64,000 bases of DNA from Harmothoe impar. Taxonomy: Eukaryota; Annelida; Polychaeta; Phyllodocida; Polynoidae. Location: positions 44,547,472 to 44,611,471 of the forward strand of contig OX381715.1 in assembly GCA_947462335.1 (NCBI GenBank), given 5' to 3'. The position numbers and the translations under genes are program-made. Below, one piece after another: positions 12,162 to 23,072 of this stretch (within the stretch, counting starts at the first letter, position 1; the number at the start of each line of letters is the position of its first letter). The notes under the pieces are model-generated. The model made no database searches. It worked only from the letters and a program-made list of their open reading frames with translations, and was not told the origin of the DNA.

Positions 12162-12386
12162 CTAGGTAACAGCCCCTCGAGCCACCAGCCTTGGGCTTCG
12201 CCGAACGGGATTACCGTCCGCCTTCAGTAACCTGGCCGAAGGACGCTCGTTCTTAACTAAAACTCCAGCCTTGATTTTAGTTTTCCGTGCCCTTCTTCCT
12301 TCGCTTGCCGAGACTTTCTTTTTCACGGTCTTTCGGAGCTTCGTTCGTACCACCCTCTTAGGGGGATCCACCGATACCCCTTCCAA
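12162..12386 (-). pseudogene. Basic C-terminal tail of Gypsy pol, shifted frame
   Basis: A 74-codon frame overlaps the integrase end in a different phase. It is very basic and ends RRSPRLVARGAVT, which resembles the Arg-rich tails that close many Gypsy pol proteins. The integrase frame loses this tail near 12380, so a one-base change there probably broke the join. Confidence 0.5.
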
Positions 12387-13423
12387 GGTACAAATTTAGC
12401 CTCCGAATTTTCATTCTCCACCTCCGTTTCCGGGGTGAGCTCCCTTCCAGCCCAAGCACGCAACTGAGCCACATGGCTCGTCCGGATGCGCCCTGCTTCG
12501 GACTGAATCAATACAGTTGTTTGACTGATACATTTAACCACGGTATGTGGTCCGTCCCAGTTATTCGCCAGTTTGACGTTGCAAAGCGGCTCATGCAGAC
12601 GGATCACTCGATCCCCCACTACGAACCGTCGCAACTTCAATCCAGTGTCATAACCCACCTTCTGCCAATTCGCAGCTTTGAGCAAATGAGCCCTAACCGT
12701 TTCATAGGCAAATTTGAACCTCTCTCGTAGAGATTCCACAAAAAGCACTGTACACAGTGCTTCCGGACTGATCCCTACCACTCCGAATACCAAATCCGCC
12801 GGCATGATCAAGTCTTCTCCGAACACCAGGAGGTTCGGAGTGCAATTCGTCGAAGTGTGGACCGTATTATTATACGCATGCACCACAAATTCGCACTGAT
12901 CGTCCCAATCATCCATATGGGAGTTCACTAATGGCTTCAAAACCTGGATCAAGGTCCGATTGAACCGCTCCTCCTGCCCGTCGGACTGTGGTCGGTACGG
13001 ATTGGTCCGGGTTTTGCATATAGCCAACTGATGGCACATAGCAGCCCATAATTTTGACTCAAATTCTCTCCCTTGATCGCTATGTAACATCAAAGGAGCC
13101 CCCAGATGGAGGATCCACCCCTTTACCAGTGCTTCAGCACAAGTAGCAGCAGTATGATCCTCGAGTGGGTACACTCGGGTGTATTTTGTATAGTAGTCCG
13201 AGACCACCATCATACACGTATTACCTTTCGGAGTGGGTTTCACTCCACTGATAATATCCACGGCTATTCGAGCAAACCTCACCCCGAACAGCTCTTGTTG
13301 CAATGGCAATTTTCCCAGTCCAGGACCAGGTTTGCCCAAACAACAGGCCGGACATGTCTCGATCCACCTTAAAAGGTCGCCGGACATTCCTGGCCAGTAA
13401 TATCTTCTACTCAGCCGTTCCAA
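12323..13423 (-). pseudogene. Gypsy integrase domain
   Basis: This is the catalytic part of integrase, which inserts the cDNA into the host genome. Residues numbered from 13423: a CPAC pair (24-27) completes an HHCC zinc finger whose His residues lie upstream of a stop codon. The rve core has D56 (AVDIISG), D116 (HSDQGREF) and E152 (GQEERFNR), so the D,D35E triad is complete. A C-terminal SH3-like region follows (GDRVIRLHEP, NWDGPHTVV). A TGA at 13436-13438 cuts the zinc finger from the core in the same frame, so the copy is broken although the catalytic domain is intact. Confidence 0.88.
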
Positions 13424-13435
13424 AGAGCGTTTCTT

Positions 13436-14050
13436 TCAGAAATGCCCACTAGTGGAATGGCCGTGGCAGTAGTACAGGATGTCTTTCCTCATCGCAGCAG
13501 GGATCACCATTTGTAATACCCTCCGCTTCCCGGGACAAGACTTCCACCTGCACAACAACGAGTCCCGAACCTCCAGTTCATGGAACTGAGCCAGGAAACG
13601 TCGCATTTCACGGTTTTCCAGTGATATTTCAGGTCTCACTGGACAGACCCCAGAAGGGACAAGCTCCCTCAGTCGTGCTATGGTAGGATCGGCTATCTGG
13701 TACGTCCTTATAGTGTCGGTGGACCAATCCAACAGGTTTTGCAACAACCCATCATAAGGCAAACGCACACTCGCTACCACAGCATTGTGAGCACCACAAT
13801 CCCCACACTCCGGACGCACACAACGGCGAACCGGACGTCGACTCAGACAGTCAGCATTAATATGCTTCGTGCCTGCTCGGTGCTGGATATGAGAGTTCTC
13901 CAGTCCGAACTCGCTGAGGTGATTCAACCACCGACCAATCATCCCCTCCGCGTCCTTAAAATTAAGGAGCCACCTCAAGGCAGAATGATCGGTTCGGAGT
14001 GTGAAATTCCCTCCATATAAGAAGTGCCGAAACTTCTTCGTGTACACCAC
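13436..14050 (-). pseudogene. RNase H domain and integrase zinc-finger start
   Basis: In frame with RT upstream and integrase downstream, separated by TGA codons at about 14066 and 13436. It shows the RNase H motifs FTLRTDHSALRWLL and IQHRAGTKHINADCLSR, then a spacer and the first His residues of the integrase zinc finger (CHGHSTSGHF). It degrades RNA in the RNA-DNA hybrid during reverse transcription. Confidence 0.85.
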
Positions 14051-14065
14051 TACTGCGAGCAGCTC

Positions 14066-15961
14066 TCACTTGGTAGTACAATAATTTCTCTGTGCCTTGT
14101 TCATACTGTTACTAGCGAACGCCAGCGGGACCTCTACTCCGTCCTGGATCTGGGACAATGCGGCCCCGATGCTCTCATTGCTCGCATCAGTGTCAAGGAT
14201 GAAATGCCCCTTCTCCGTAGGGTATTTCAGCACTGGGGTGGTTCGGAACAATGCCTTAATCTCTTTGAAGGCTTCATTCTGCTCCATCCCCCATGGGAAG
14301 GGTTCTTTTTTCCTCCCCGGAGTCCAATGGCTCAACCTTTGCAAGGGCTGAGACACCCTAGAGAATCCGGGGATAAAGTCCCTGTAATAGGAACAGAACC
14401 CTAAAAAGGATCTGATATCCTTTGGTCCTTTCGGAACTGCCCAAGTCTCCACAGTCTCCAATTTAGCCGGATCAGCCTGCACACCCTCGGTGGAGATGAT
14501 CCGGCCCAAATAGACCATGGACTTCCGAAAAAGTTCACATTTCTTTGGCTTTAATGTCAAGCCATTGGACCGAATTCGCTCCAATACCTCTCCGAGGTTC
14601 AATGCACACTCTTCAAACGTCTTGCCGAAAACAATGACATCATCCAAGTATACCAAGCACTTCCGCCACAATAGATCACTCAACAGAGTTTCCATCATAG
14701 CCTCAAAAGTGGCAGGGGCGTTGCACAACCCGAAAGGCATCAGCTCAAACTGATACAGTCCAATGTGACTTGTAAAAGCCGTCTTCTCTTTATCCTCCTC
14801 CTTCATCCCGATCTGCCAATATCCGGACTGCAAATCAAGGGTGCAGAACCATTGGTTCCCACCCAAAGAGTCCAGAGTCTCATTAATTCGGGGTAGAGGA
14901 TACGCATTCTTCTTGGTTACTCCATTTAGGCGTCTATAATCGTTACAAAATCGGATAGACCCATCCTTCTTAGTAACCATCTGAACCGGGCTGGACCAGG
15001 GGCTAGTGCTAGGCACGATCACCTTCTGTTCCAGCATGGTTTTCACTTGTTCTTCAACAACTCTTTTCTTACCCAACGGCAAGCGTCGGTAAGGCATTTT
15101 GAACGGCTGTGCATCTCCCGTATTGATAGAATGCAGCACCTTGTCAGTTCGGCCCAAAGGCTCCCCCTCCACTTGCCATGCATCCTGATACTTCATTACC
15201 AGCCTTCTCAAGGAATCGAGATCCCTCCGATCCGTCAGATCCGTTTCGGAGATCATTTTCTCGAGTCCATCACTCAAAACGGTCGGAGAAGGGTCACCCT
15301 TCATGCTCACATGACCAGCAGGCATTACTGCCTCACTGGTGAACACCTTCCCCAGCACCGTATCCTTTTTCAGATACTTCGGCTCTAACCCGGGGTTAGA
15401 AACCGGCACCACGGTCCAAGCACCATCACCCACCAGGGTGTCCATGCCTGTCAAACCAATACTTCCCAACATGGCCACATCCGGCTCCACAACTGCCTCT
15501 TCCTCTCTCCTAAGCCCCTTACTTCGGACCAGCACGTCACACGTCTGTCCGGGAGGAATCTTTACAGTTTGGACCACCGTTGCCACTGTTGATACTTGTC
15601 GGAGCACACATTGCTCCACCGCACGGTACGGGTGCTCTATCTGGAGTACCCCTGTACCAGGATTAAGGACCGCGTCATACAACGCCGAAAAGTCCAATCC
15701 GAGTATACCGTCGTCTGCAATATCCGCAATGGTGGGAGAAGCCACATACTCCTTCCCCCCAATCCGGAGCGGTATGAACGCGCGCCCATACGTCTGCATA
15801 CTCGACCCATCGGCCGAACAGGCGTTTACCCTCGTTTTGAAGTTATCACGACTGTCCGGCATAAGAGCATAGAAGTTAGAGGAGATAAAGGAGTGGCTGG
15901 CTCCCGTATCTACTAAAAAATCGCCCGCTCTACCGGCCACAGTAACAGACACATATATCAC
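14066..15961 (-). pseudogene. Gypsy protease, reverse transcriptase, RNase H start
   Basis: Residues counted from 15961. Aspartic protease: VDTGAS at 17-22 and the flap-type ILGLDF at 86-91. Reverse transcriptase: CNDYRRLN near 340, catalytic LDL at 375-377, YLDD at 438-441. RNase H begins near 590 (DTDASNESIGAAL). The first codon is not ATG: the frame is open upstream through GGG GGG GAG codons and is entered by a frame change at the G7 run (15967-15973). The frame ends at a TGA. All catalytic residues of protease and RT are present. Confidence 0.9.
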
Positions 15962-16404
15962 CGCCTCCCCCCCAGCGGAGACGGGTTTACAGTGAAGCGT
16001 TTAAAATCCTTCGGAGCAGCCAAATCAAGGCCATGTTTCTTCAAATGGTCGAAACATGGATGATCCGGGGAAAGCTGGGTACTCCCTACCCACACGGTGT
16101 CTGTGACAGCCGCAACTTCCTCGTTCCTATCCGTAATGGGCCTCCCTGCCTCATTGCCGGGCAACTGTTGGACTGGAATGTTAACCAGGCCGGCATCCGA
16201 GCCCCTCAAGCTCGAAGCCACCCCTGATTTCCTTCCTGCCTTCAGAATTTCACTAGGCTCTACCTCTCTGGTATGTTGGCGTACTTCATCTCCAGGGGTC
16301 GTCCGCTCGCCTTCTCGGACTACCCCCTCTAGTTTCCCTCCTTTCCGGGAACTTTCGGACTCGGAGCTGTACACTCCGCAGCAAAGTGACCGATCTCCAG
16401 GCAC
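15958..16404 (-). CDS. Gag-pol linker frame
   Basis: This open frame overlaps the end of gag by 76 bases in the -1 phase and ends at TGA (15958-15960) just before protease. Its useful part starts at the slippery site 16332-16338. The ~120 residues downstream are polar and charged and show no domain I recognise. It looks like the spacer peptide between Gag and protease. Confidence 0.65.
   Translation of the reverse strand: MPGDRSLCCGVYSSESESSRKGGKLEGVVREGERTTPGDEVRQHTREVEPSEILKAGRKSGVASSLRGSDAGLVNIPVQQLPGNEAGRPITDRNEEVAAVTDTVWVGSTQLSPDHPCFDHLKKHGLDLAAPKDFKRFTVNPSPLGGRR
15967..15973 (-). other. G7 run at linker-protease frame change
   Basis: Seven G on the minus strand, read as G GGG GGG in the linker frame two codons before its stop. 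Protease continues in the -1 phase. It is either a second slippery heptamer or a one-base homopolymer contraction in this copy. Confidence 0.45.
16295..16338 (-). promoter_or_regulatory. Programmed -1 frameshift site with stem-loop
   Basis: On the minus strand GGGAAAC (16332-16338) lies in gag phase as G GGA AAC and is followed at once by the gag stop TAG (16329-16331). G GGA AAC is a known retroviral -1 slippery heptamer. Four to five bases after it, GGGGTAGTCCG (16316-16326) pairs with CGGACGACCCC (16295-16305) around a 10-base loop, 10 of 11 positions matching. Slipping enters the linker frame toward pol. The layout matches gag-pro or gag-pol recoding signals. Confidence 0.8.
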
Positions 16405-17990
16405 CTATAGCACTTGGCGGTCCTCCGATTGATCTTCCTCCTGTTAGGCTGTGTAGCCCCCTGAATGGAAGTCGTCATCTTCTCAAACAGCGCTGTGAAA
16501 AACGCTGCGTCCATCATCGGAGCTTTAGGATCCGATGACTCCTTCTTCGGAGGGGGGTTTCCACCCCCTTCCGGCTTCTTATTCTTCCACGGTGGTTTAG
16601 AGGAATTCCCATTCCTCTTGAACTGAGCCGCCGAAGCTATCGCCCCCTCCTCCTCACTGCCCGAACCATCAGACTGCTCCGGAGAACATTCTATAATGGC
16701 AGAGGCCCGGGTAGGCATCCGGTCCCCCAACAGTGACTTTTTGAGAGCATGTATCTCGATGGCCTTAAAAAGGTCATCTAAAGACGTATCTGCTCTCCAC
16801 GTATCATACACCGTTTGTTGTATTTCTGGATCTCTCAATCCAGCGACGAATTGAGAGAATAATTCCTTAGAGAATAAGGCATCATGGATTACTGAAGCAG
16901 GATGTACCTTCTTCAGGAGTCTCATCAGTGCAAGTCCGAAAACCCTCGGGGCTTCGTTCTTGCCTTGCACTCGCTTCTTAAAAGCGACCATCGGATCAAT
17001 CCGAGCGGAGTCTCCGAACAAGATAGTTCCGATCTCCACTAGCTGTTTGAAAGTGCCGCGGGGTCCGCATTCATCTTTCCACTGCTCAACTGCCATCAGG
17101 CCGTCTCCTAGGCGCAATCCCTTACAGATGTACGGGATTGCATCTTGTTGATCCCACCCACTGAGGTTGATATCCTCAACGGTGGCTCCTAACCATTCTT
17201 CCCAAGAGTTTTTCTGCCAGTAGGGAAACAGCTCGCTAGCTATACGTCTAGCAGCGTTGGACGACCCCCTAATTTTAGAGGTTATCGCCAGGCATTTAGA
17301 AATGGAAGCCGAAGCGTCCCTTTCTGCACCTACATTGTGCAATCCGATTCCAGCAATTGCGGGATTCGTATCGTACAATTCTTGCAATTCTGTACTCAGA
17401 ATTGATCTTCTCGGAGCCTTCTTAGGACTTTTGGTCCCAGGAATTGCCCCCGGAGTAGCCCCCATCGCAGGTATGCTATTCTGTCTGTCCAGGTAGGCCT
17501 GGTAGGTACCATACGACACCAAATCTGTAGTGGGGTCCACACCTTGACTGAACCACCAATTTTTCTCCAGATCGGTCATATACTGGCACTGCTGGGCCAG
17601 AGCAAGCAATCGCTGATCCTCTGACTTTTCTTTTTCCAACTCTTTGGCCTGTTTCTCAGCTTCCTCCTTTTGCTGCGCTTTCTCCAGTTTAGCTTTCGCA
17701 GCTTCACCGGCCGCTCGGAGCCCTTCTTTTCGAGCTCTCAGAACCGCCGCCTCCTGCTCCGCTAATTCTTCGGCGAGGGCTGCATTCTCCCTCATGCGTT
17801 TCTGCTGTTGTTCCAGAGCAGCCTGCTGTTGGCGATACACATCTCGCCTTTCCAATTCCAAGTTTTTCTGCTCCTGGAACAGTATATTTGCTTGGCACTC
17901 TCGCCATTGCGACAAACTCGAGGGAGTTAGGTCAGTCTTGGCCGCTTTCTCCTGTTTGGCTGCTTTCTTCAAGCGTTCCGAATCCAGTTG
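16329..17990 (-). pseudogene. Gag, C-terminal two thirds with zinc knuckle
   Basis: Gag forms the particle and binds the RNA genome. This part starts with a long charged helix (Glu/Lys/Gln-rich, about 110 residues), followed by the capsid-like core (KKRVQGKNEAPRVFGLALMR, LFSKELFSQFVAGLRD) and a CCHC knuckle (CYRCLEIGHFAAEC) near the end. It is in frame with the segment upstream and is separated from it by one TGA (17991-17993). It ends at TAG directly after the slippery heptamer. Confidence 0.85.
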
Positions 17991-18902
17991 TCACTCGTCC
18001 AGTTTCAACTGGGATCGCGGACTCCGGACCAATTCCGACAACGACCTTCCCCTACCCGCCGGGTTTACACCCGTCGGAGCTGAAAAGACCTGCTTCGGAA
18101 TCGGACGGATACCACTGATACCCACCCTTGGTGAGTAATCACTCGCCCTACCTCTACCTCTTGCCCGGCCCACTTTGAGCGGTCGACCTGGCGTTGAAGT
18201 AGACAAGGCAGCTTCTATAGTTAACCCACGTCCCATAGGCAGATTAGGGGTGTCCGTAAAACTCATGTAATGAGGAGCTTTCGGACTACCATTATCAGCG
18301 GAAGCGTATGAGGTACTGCTATCATGCATACTATTCCGAGTCTCTGATAAAAACTGCTGTAAAGCATTTCTTTTTGCTTTCAGAATGTCACACTCAGTGA
18401 CCAGGGTCTGGCGAACCTCCTGTAGGTCTTCCGTGTCCCGAATAAGTTCGGCACGGGCCCCTTCTGCTTCCGATATTACGGCATCTCGGGCTGCGCAAAT
18501 CTGGTTGAGCTCCGTGTTTGCTTGGGCAAACTCGGAACGAACCCCCTGCAGATCAGCTTGTTTCTGATCGAACTCCAAACGGACCATGCTAAGGGCTTGC
18601 ACCAGCTTTTCGCTTTCCTCTAACAAGGTTGACAACCTTGCATCTTTTTCCTTGATTTTGGAAGACCTGTGTGTGACTGCACCTTCCAATGCAATCAGAC
18701 TGCTTTTCCATTCATTTGACTGTTTCTGAATGGTCAACAACTCCATTTGAGCCATTTGCACACGTTCCTGTACCCTGGCCTCTCTCATATCGTCGAAACG
18801 ACGCTCTTCCGAAAGAGCAAACCTCCGAGGGGTCGGAGCGGCTGCTCTTGATCCACCGATGTTGAACATCCACAGGTTCATTTCCTCCAATGAACGACTC
18901 AT
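17991..18902 (-). pseudogene. Gag, N-terminal coiled-coil part
   Basis: The first ATG is at 18902; the frame is open upstream to a TAG near 19061 without an ATG. The product is a long coiled coil (Leu heptads over roughly 100-190), then a Ser/Gly/Arg-rich segment. It ends in TGA and continues in frame into the zinc-knuckle part of gag. Length of the joined frame would be unusually long for Gypsy gag. Confidence 0.7.
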
Positions 18903-19098
18903 TACTTCGGGACCTCTGGATCCTATTGGTGCGCCTGTTCCGGATGGAACATCCGCACTCCTGCTGGGGGTATCTGCCTCATCTGCGGCACATAACCCCT
19001 CCGATGACAAGGCTAGTGCCTCATCGGGAGACCTCGCTGCTCCGTCCAGAGCACGAGGTCTGTGCTACTGCACAGGCTAACCTGCGTTTCACTCAGAA

Positions 19099-19114
19099 CT
19101 GGTCACGGCACCAG
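19099..19114 (-). other. Primer-binding site
   Basis: On the minus strand CTGGTGCCGTGACCAG follows the 5' LTR directly. Almost the same sequence adjoins the LTRs at 6587 and 62326, so the three families share a primer. I cannot name the tRNA with confidence. Confidence 0.7.
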
Positions 19115-19552
19115 TGTAATAAACGATACTTTGTGTCTCTATGATATTGGTAGAGTATCAATTAAAGAACAAAGTCAACACAGTTCGGATCAAGTGTTAC
19201 AGGTTGCGAATCAATAGGTTTATTCAATAACCTAGACAGGCAGTATCTATGTGTGCGAACTCCCTATAGAGTTCGGAACGGGTCAGTAGGCTAATCAGCC
19301 GCAATGATCACGGGGTCTCCTCACCAGCGTGCTCAGAGTAACCGACGAGTCCCATCAGATGCTGGGTATATATAGGCAGCCAGCCTGCGCGCGCACACGC
19401 AGACCGGAAGCCTATAGCGACCTCTGTCCATACCCCAAGCCCGAGGCAGGTGTCGCCACCTACCGTCGGACTGAAGGGTTCGGACGGAGTTCGCAACACA
19501 GCATCCAACAGAACTCGTCATATAACATACCCGTATAACCCTAGCCCCTACA
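19115..19552 (-). repeat. 5' LTR of the Gypsy element
   Basis: 438 bp, one base shorter than the 3' LTR and otherwise identical by eye. On the minus strand a TATATATA box near 19368-19376 and an AATAAA near 19219 give promoter and polyadenylation signals. Confidence 0.93.
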
Positions 19553-19556
19553 CATA

Positions 19557-20781
19557 TCTCATTAAATCAAAAGCCATAGCCTTATTCTATACATTCAGGG
19601 GCACATCCACATCCCACCCCTTTTTTTATATCATGTTTGGTTCATAAATTATGGTCAAAATAGAATTATATGTCGCTATACAAAGGAGAAAGAATAATAA
19701 AATTGAAAGAGGTGTCGTCCTCTTATAGTCTAGATATAACAGAATAGATTGCATAAATAAAATCTGGCTTAATTATTACCATTTTCCCCGGATTTTAGGC
19801 CTAGTAATGGTCACATTAAAGTTATGAATGCAATACATTACAGTAACAAAATCTATCTCTCCTGAAAGACCTTGAATCCCATTTTATAATGATACAATAA
19901 TTAGGCATGTTACCAATATAGTTACTAGCATATTAACACCCAAATATCCTGTATTTTCCTTCACCAGGCCCTGTGGCTGTAGGCAGGGTGATTACTCACT
20001 GTGCTACATGCCCCAGTATAGCTATATATAGGTGCCACCGGCCTCATAGGCTCAGCAGGCAGCTGGCAGGTTAGAATTATAGGAACTTGTCCATATTCTA
20101 TTGGCTCTCCAGCATTTACTATTAAATGATTCTTTGTTCTTCTTTTTGCATTGGGTTAGTATGGGCCTTTTCTATGGATTGCTTATTTTAGTAATGATGT
20201 AGAGTATTTATTTATCATTCAATGGAACCCCCTACCATTGGTTGAAACCAAACCTACACAAACCTCTGAGCTACGTTGGAATTACGTAGCGTGTTTACTG
20301 GGACATGTGCTAAGGGGTGGAATGGCCAGACGTTGACCCTCTGGTGGTATAAATACCACTTGCACGCTGTTGTCATCACTTATCGGCTTATATAGCCGAA
20401 TTTCCCTACAACACGTAACGATTACATTGAGAGGCTATGCCCACTTATATCATGCCCAATATACCCCAAGAGTTATATGTTGCAGCTCCCATCAAGGCAC
20501 AATAAAGACTGGATTAACTTTACTCATCGTGTCTCTCCTATATACAGTCTACATAGCCCAAACAGCTATCTAACAAAAAGCTCTACGAACCTGTTTAATT
20601 GGTCTATTTGATGTAATGGTTGTTAAGGAAGAAAACACATGTCTTAATTACTTAATGTAAGTTTTATTTTTATATTTACGAGGTTTACCAAGAGATTTCA
20701 CAAGAATAGAAGCTTTTATAATATACAAGATACCATATGATATAAGTATCACTCTCACCAGATCGATGCAACTATTATTTG
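19557..20781. other. Non-coding stretch
   Basis: No credible gene. Around 20222-20245 a sequence (CCCCCTACCATTGG) resembles the complement of the flank right of the MITE at 7198-7715, so the same target repeat may be present twice. Confidence 0.5.
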
Positions 20782-21646
20782 GACGTACATGATCGGCGGA
20801 CGTACATGATCGGCGGACGTACATGATCGGTGACGTACATGATCGGTGACGTACATGATCGGTGACGTACATGATCGGGAGTTATTGACTGCCCTACCCT
20901 TTCTGACCATGTTAAAACATAAATATATCTTACCAAGGTGTGCATATGGTGTGTGTCTTGACATGTTCTATGTTAGACATGTGTATATTCGACTAGGAAG
21001 AGAATTTTACTTGACATTTCAATACCGATCATGTACGTCATGTGACGTACATGATCGGTGACGTACATGATCGGTGATTATTGACTGCCCTACCCTTTCT
21101 GAACAAGGAAAAACATTAATAAACCTTACCTAGGTGTACATATGATGTGTGTCTTGACATGTAAGATGTTAGACATGTGTAGATGCGACTAGTAAGAGTA
21201 TTTTACATGACATTTGAAATACCGATCATGTACGTCATGTGACGTACATGATCGGCCATTATTTATTGACTGTCTTAATTACCCTTTCTGACCATATATA
21301 AAACATAAATCAATCATAGCAAGGTGTACATATGATGTAGGTCTAAATATGTATAATCATAGACATGTGAAGCAGTGGGTAATGAGGAAATGTTACATGA
21401 CATTCCAAGCCGATCATGTACGTCATGTGACGTACATGATCGGTTACACATTGAGCCCCCCCCCCCTCCGGCCCCTATGAATATTTGGGAGTTGTTTTTT
21501 TCTAATAAACTCCCCAAAGATACATTACAGCCTGTAGGTATGGTTGGGAGAGTTAAACATCGTAGTGCAGGGGGTAAAAGATGGGTTTTGTACTCTGCCG
21601 ATCATGTACGTCTGCCGATCATGTACGTCCGCCGATCATGTACGTC
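20782..21646. repeat. Foldback array of a 15-bp motif, 16 copies
   Basis: GACGTACATGATCGG occurs ten times forward (20782, 20799, 20816, 20832, 20848, 20864, 21044, 21060, 21241, 21429) and six times inverted (21025, 21222, 21410, 21598, 21615, 21632). The left end has six direct copies at 16-17 bp spacing; the right end has three inverted copies at 17 bp. Three internal inverted-direct pairs form 34-bp palindromes at 188-197 bp spacing, separating related ~170-bp units. It resembles a foldback transposon. Confidence 0.9.
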
Positions 21647-22866
21647 ACTTTTTTAGTTGCACTGATTTGGTGAGAGTGAGCCATAAACAGATTTGATACA
21701 GTTAGGCATTATGATGTGGCAAATAGAAAAGTGGAGTATCTAGATATGTAGACTTTATACATGGCCTTTTATTTTTGTCCGAGAGTATAAAAATAAAACC
21801 TTTACTCATTTTAACAGTACCAGCATCCTATTGACTGAAACGGATACAATCTTACCAAATATCATCTATTCAAAGACGTTTCTACCCTAGCAAAAGTCTA
21901 CCATAGGCACCTATGGCAATCGATGTAATGGTATACAGGAAAATTATGTAATGGTATACTTCCAACTATGTAGTAGCCTGTTTGTATTATTTATATACAA
22001 ATGTGATTTAAGCTGCCATAATGCACTGTGATAGTATTATCGGCCTTGGGAGCCACTCTCAAATACATACAGCAGAAATGAATAGTCGGTCTACTTAACT
22101 TAGTGTACCAAGTGTAGTCAGATGTTTACTCTACCTGTTGAGTGTATGTTCATAATGTCATGGGTGGTATAGATCAGGTTGATGTTCATCAGATGCTGTA
22201 ATGCCCTGAATACATGAGTTATAATTTCCTTCAAACTCAAGGATCCTTTCTGGTTATACCACAGGTTATGTTCCAAACACTAGTATATCACTGTTATTTT
22301 AATTGAATGATTTGTCCTTCTCCATCTAGTCATGGGACAGAGCTTGAATCAATACAATGACATAATGCTTCTTCTTTTAGCAGTTCAAGGATATACAGTG
22401 TGTAAATCAAACTTTGTCCAATTCAGGTTACCCACATATTTGAATGTTAACCACACCTATTACATACACCGCAGCAAGAATCTTCTTTCTCAACACCCGT
22501 ACCAGAGACCATTATAGATATTTAGATATATTGTTAGTTCCTATCCGTTTCACACAAGATTGGAGGACTTTGAAGATGTTATATGTGTACTGCTGAAATA
22601 GGAGTACACAACGTACCTGTTGTGTTATAGCAGTGCTTTACAAAATCACATTTTAAGGCATCCCTCTACCTTGAGTTTACCCCTGAACATGTTCAACAAG
22701 CTAGCATATTATGTCATTTACATAAAAGGGCCAAGGCAACACACATGTTTATTATTGGCATACTTTCCCTGGGGAGGCTATTACATTACTGAGAAGGCCA
22801 AGGCTGACATGGCCATGTTTAGTTCCTTGTTCGGGAGGACAGGTATGCATGGGAGGACATGGTGCA
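21647..22866. other. 3' flank of host gene
   Basis: No ORF of note. On the minus strand AATAAA (plus TTTATT at 22748-22753) lies about 115 bases after the host stop codon and is a likely polyadenylation signal. Confidence 0.5.
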
Positions 22867-23072
22867 TTACTGTCCGTCCCCACTCTTGAAGAGTCCGAGA
22901 CAGCACACACAAACACAGCCGGCACAGCAGAGCACTATGGACAGTGCCATGAGTATGTAGCATACTGTCTGCACCCAGAAAGCGAACAGGTAGAGTGTCT
23001 GGTCGCAGTAATCAGGGAGCGCTGCGTCCACATGCTGGTACGACTTGTGAATGTGGTAGATCCAGTAGCTGC
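22867..23072 (-). CDS. Host gene exon 6 (coding part)
   Basis: Acceptor CTGACAG at 23073-23079, stop TAA at 22867-22869. It encodes [12 protein letters not shown], an extracellular-type loop with DYCDQTLY, and a last helix ending in a Cys cluster ([13 protein letters not shown]). It continues phase 1 from exon 5 across the Polinton-bearing intron. Confidence 0.85.

Larger units (their letters stand above)
7858..19552 (-). mobile_element. Full-length Ty3/Gypsy retrotransposon (11.7 kb)
   Basis: Two LTRs (7858-8296 and 19115-19552) flank a minus-strand internal region in the order gag, protease, RT, RNase H, integrase and a third ORF. The 4-bp direct repeat CATA lies outside both ends (7854-7857, 19553-19556). 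A primer-binding site adjoins the 5' LTR and a polypurine tract adjoins the 3' LTR. The protease-RT-RH-IN order is that of Ty3/Gypsy (Metaviridae), not Copia. The LTRs differ by one base, so insertion is recent. Yet three in-frame TGA codons and several frame changes break the coding region. Confidence 0.93.

Noticed and set aside
17991..17996. TGA CAACTG after the gag N-terminal part resembles the CARYYA readthrough context.
   Set aside because: The match is 5 of 6 and known cases mostly follow UAG; CpG decay of CGA explains it more simply. Kept only as part of the TGA finding.
20782..20878. Regular 15-bp repeats at 16-17 bp spacing resemble a CRISPR array.
   Set aside because: Gaps between repeats are only 1-2 bases, so there are no spacers; inverted copies follow; the genome is eukaryotic.
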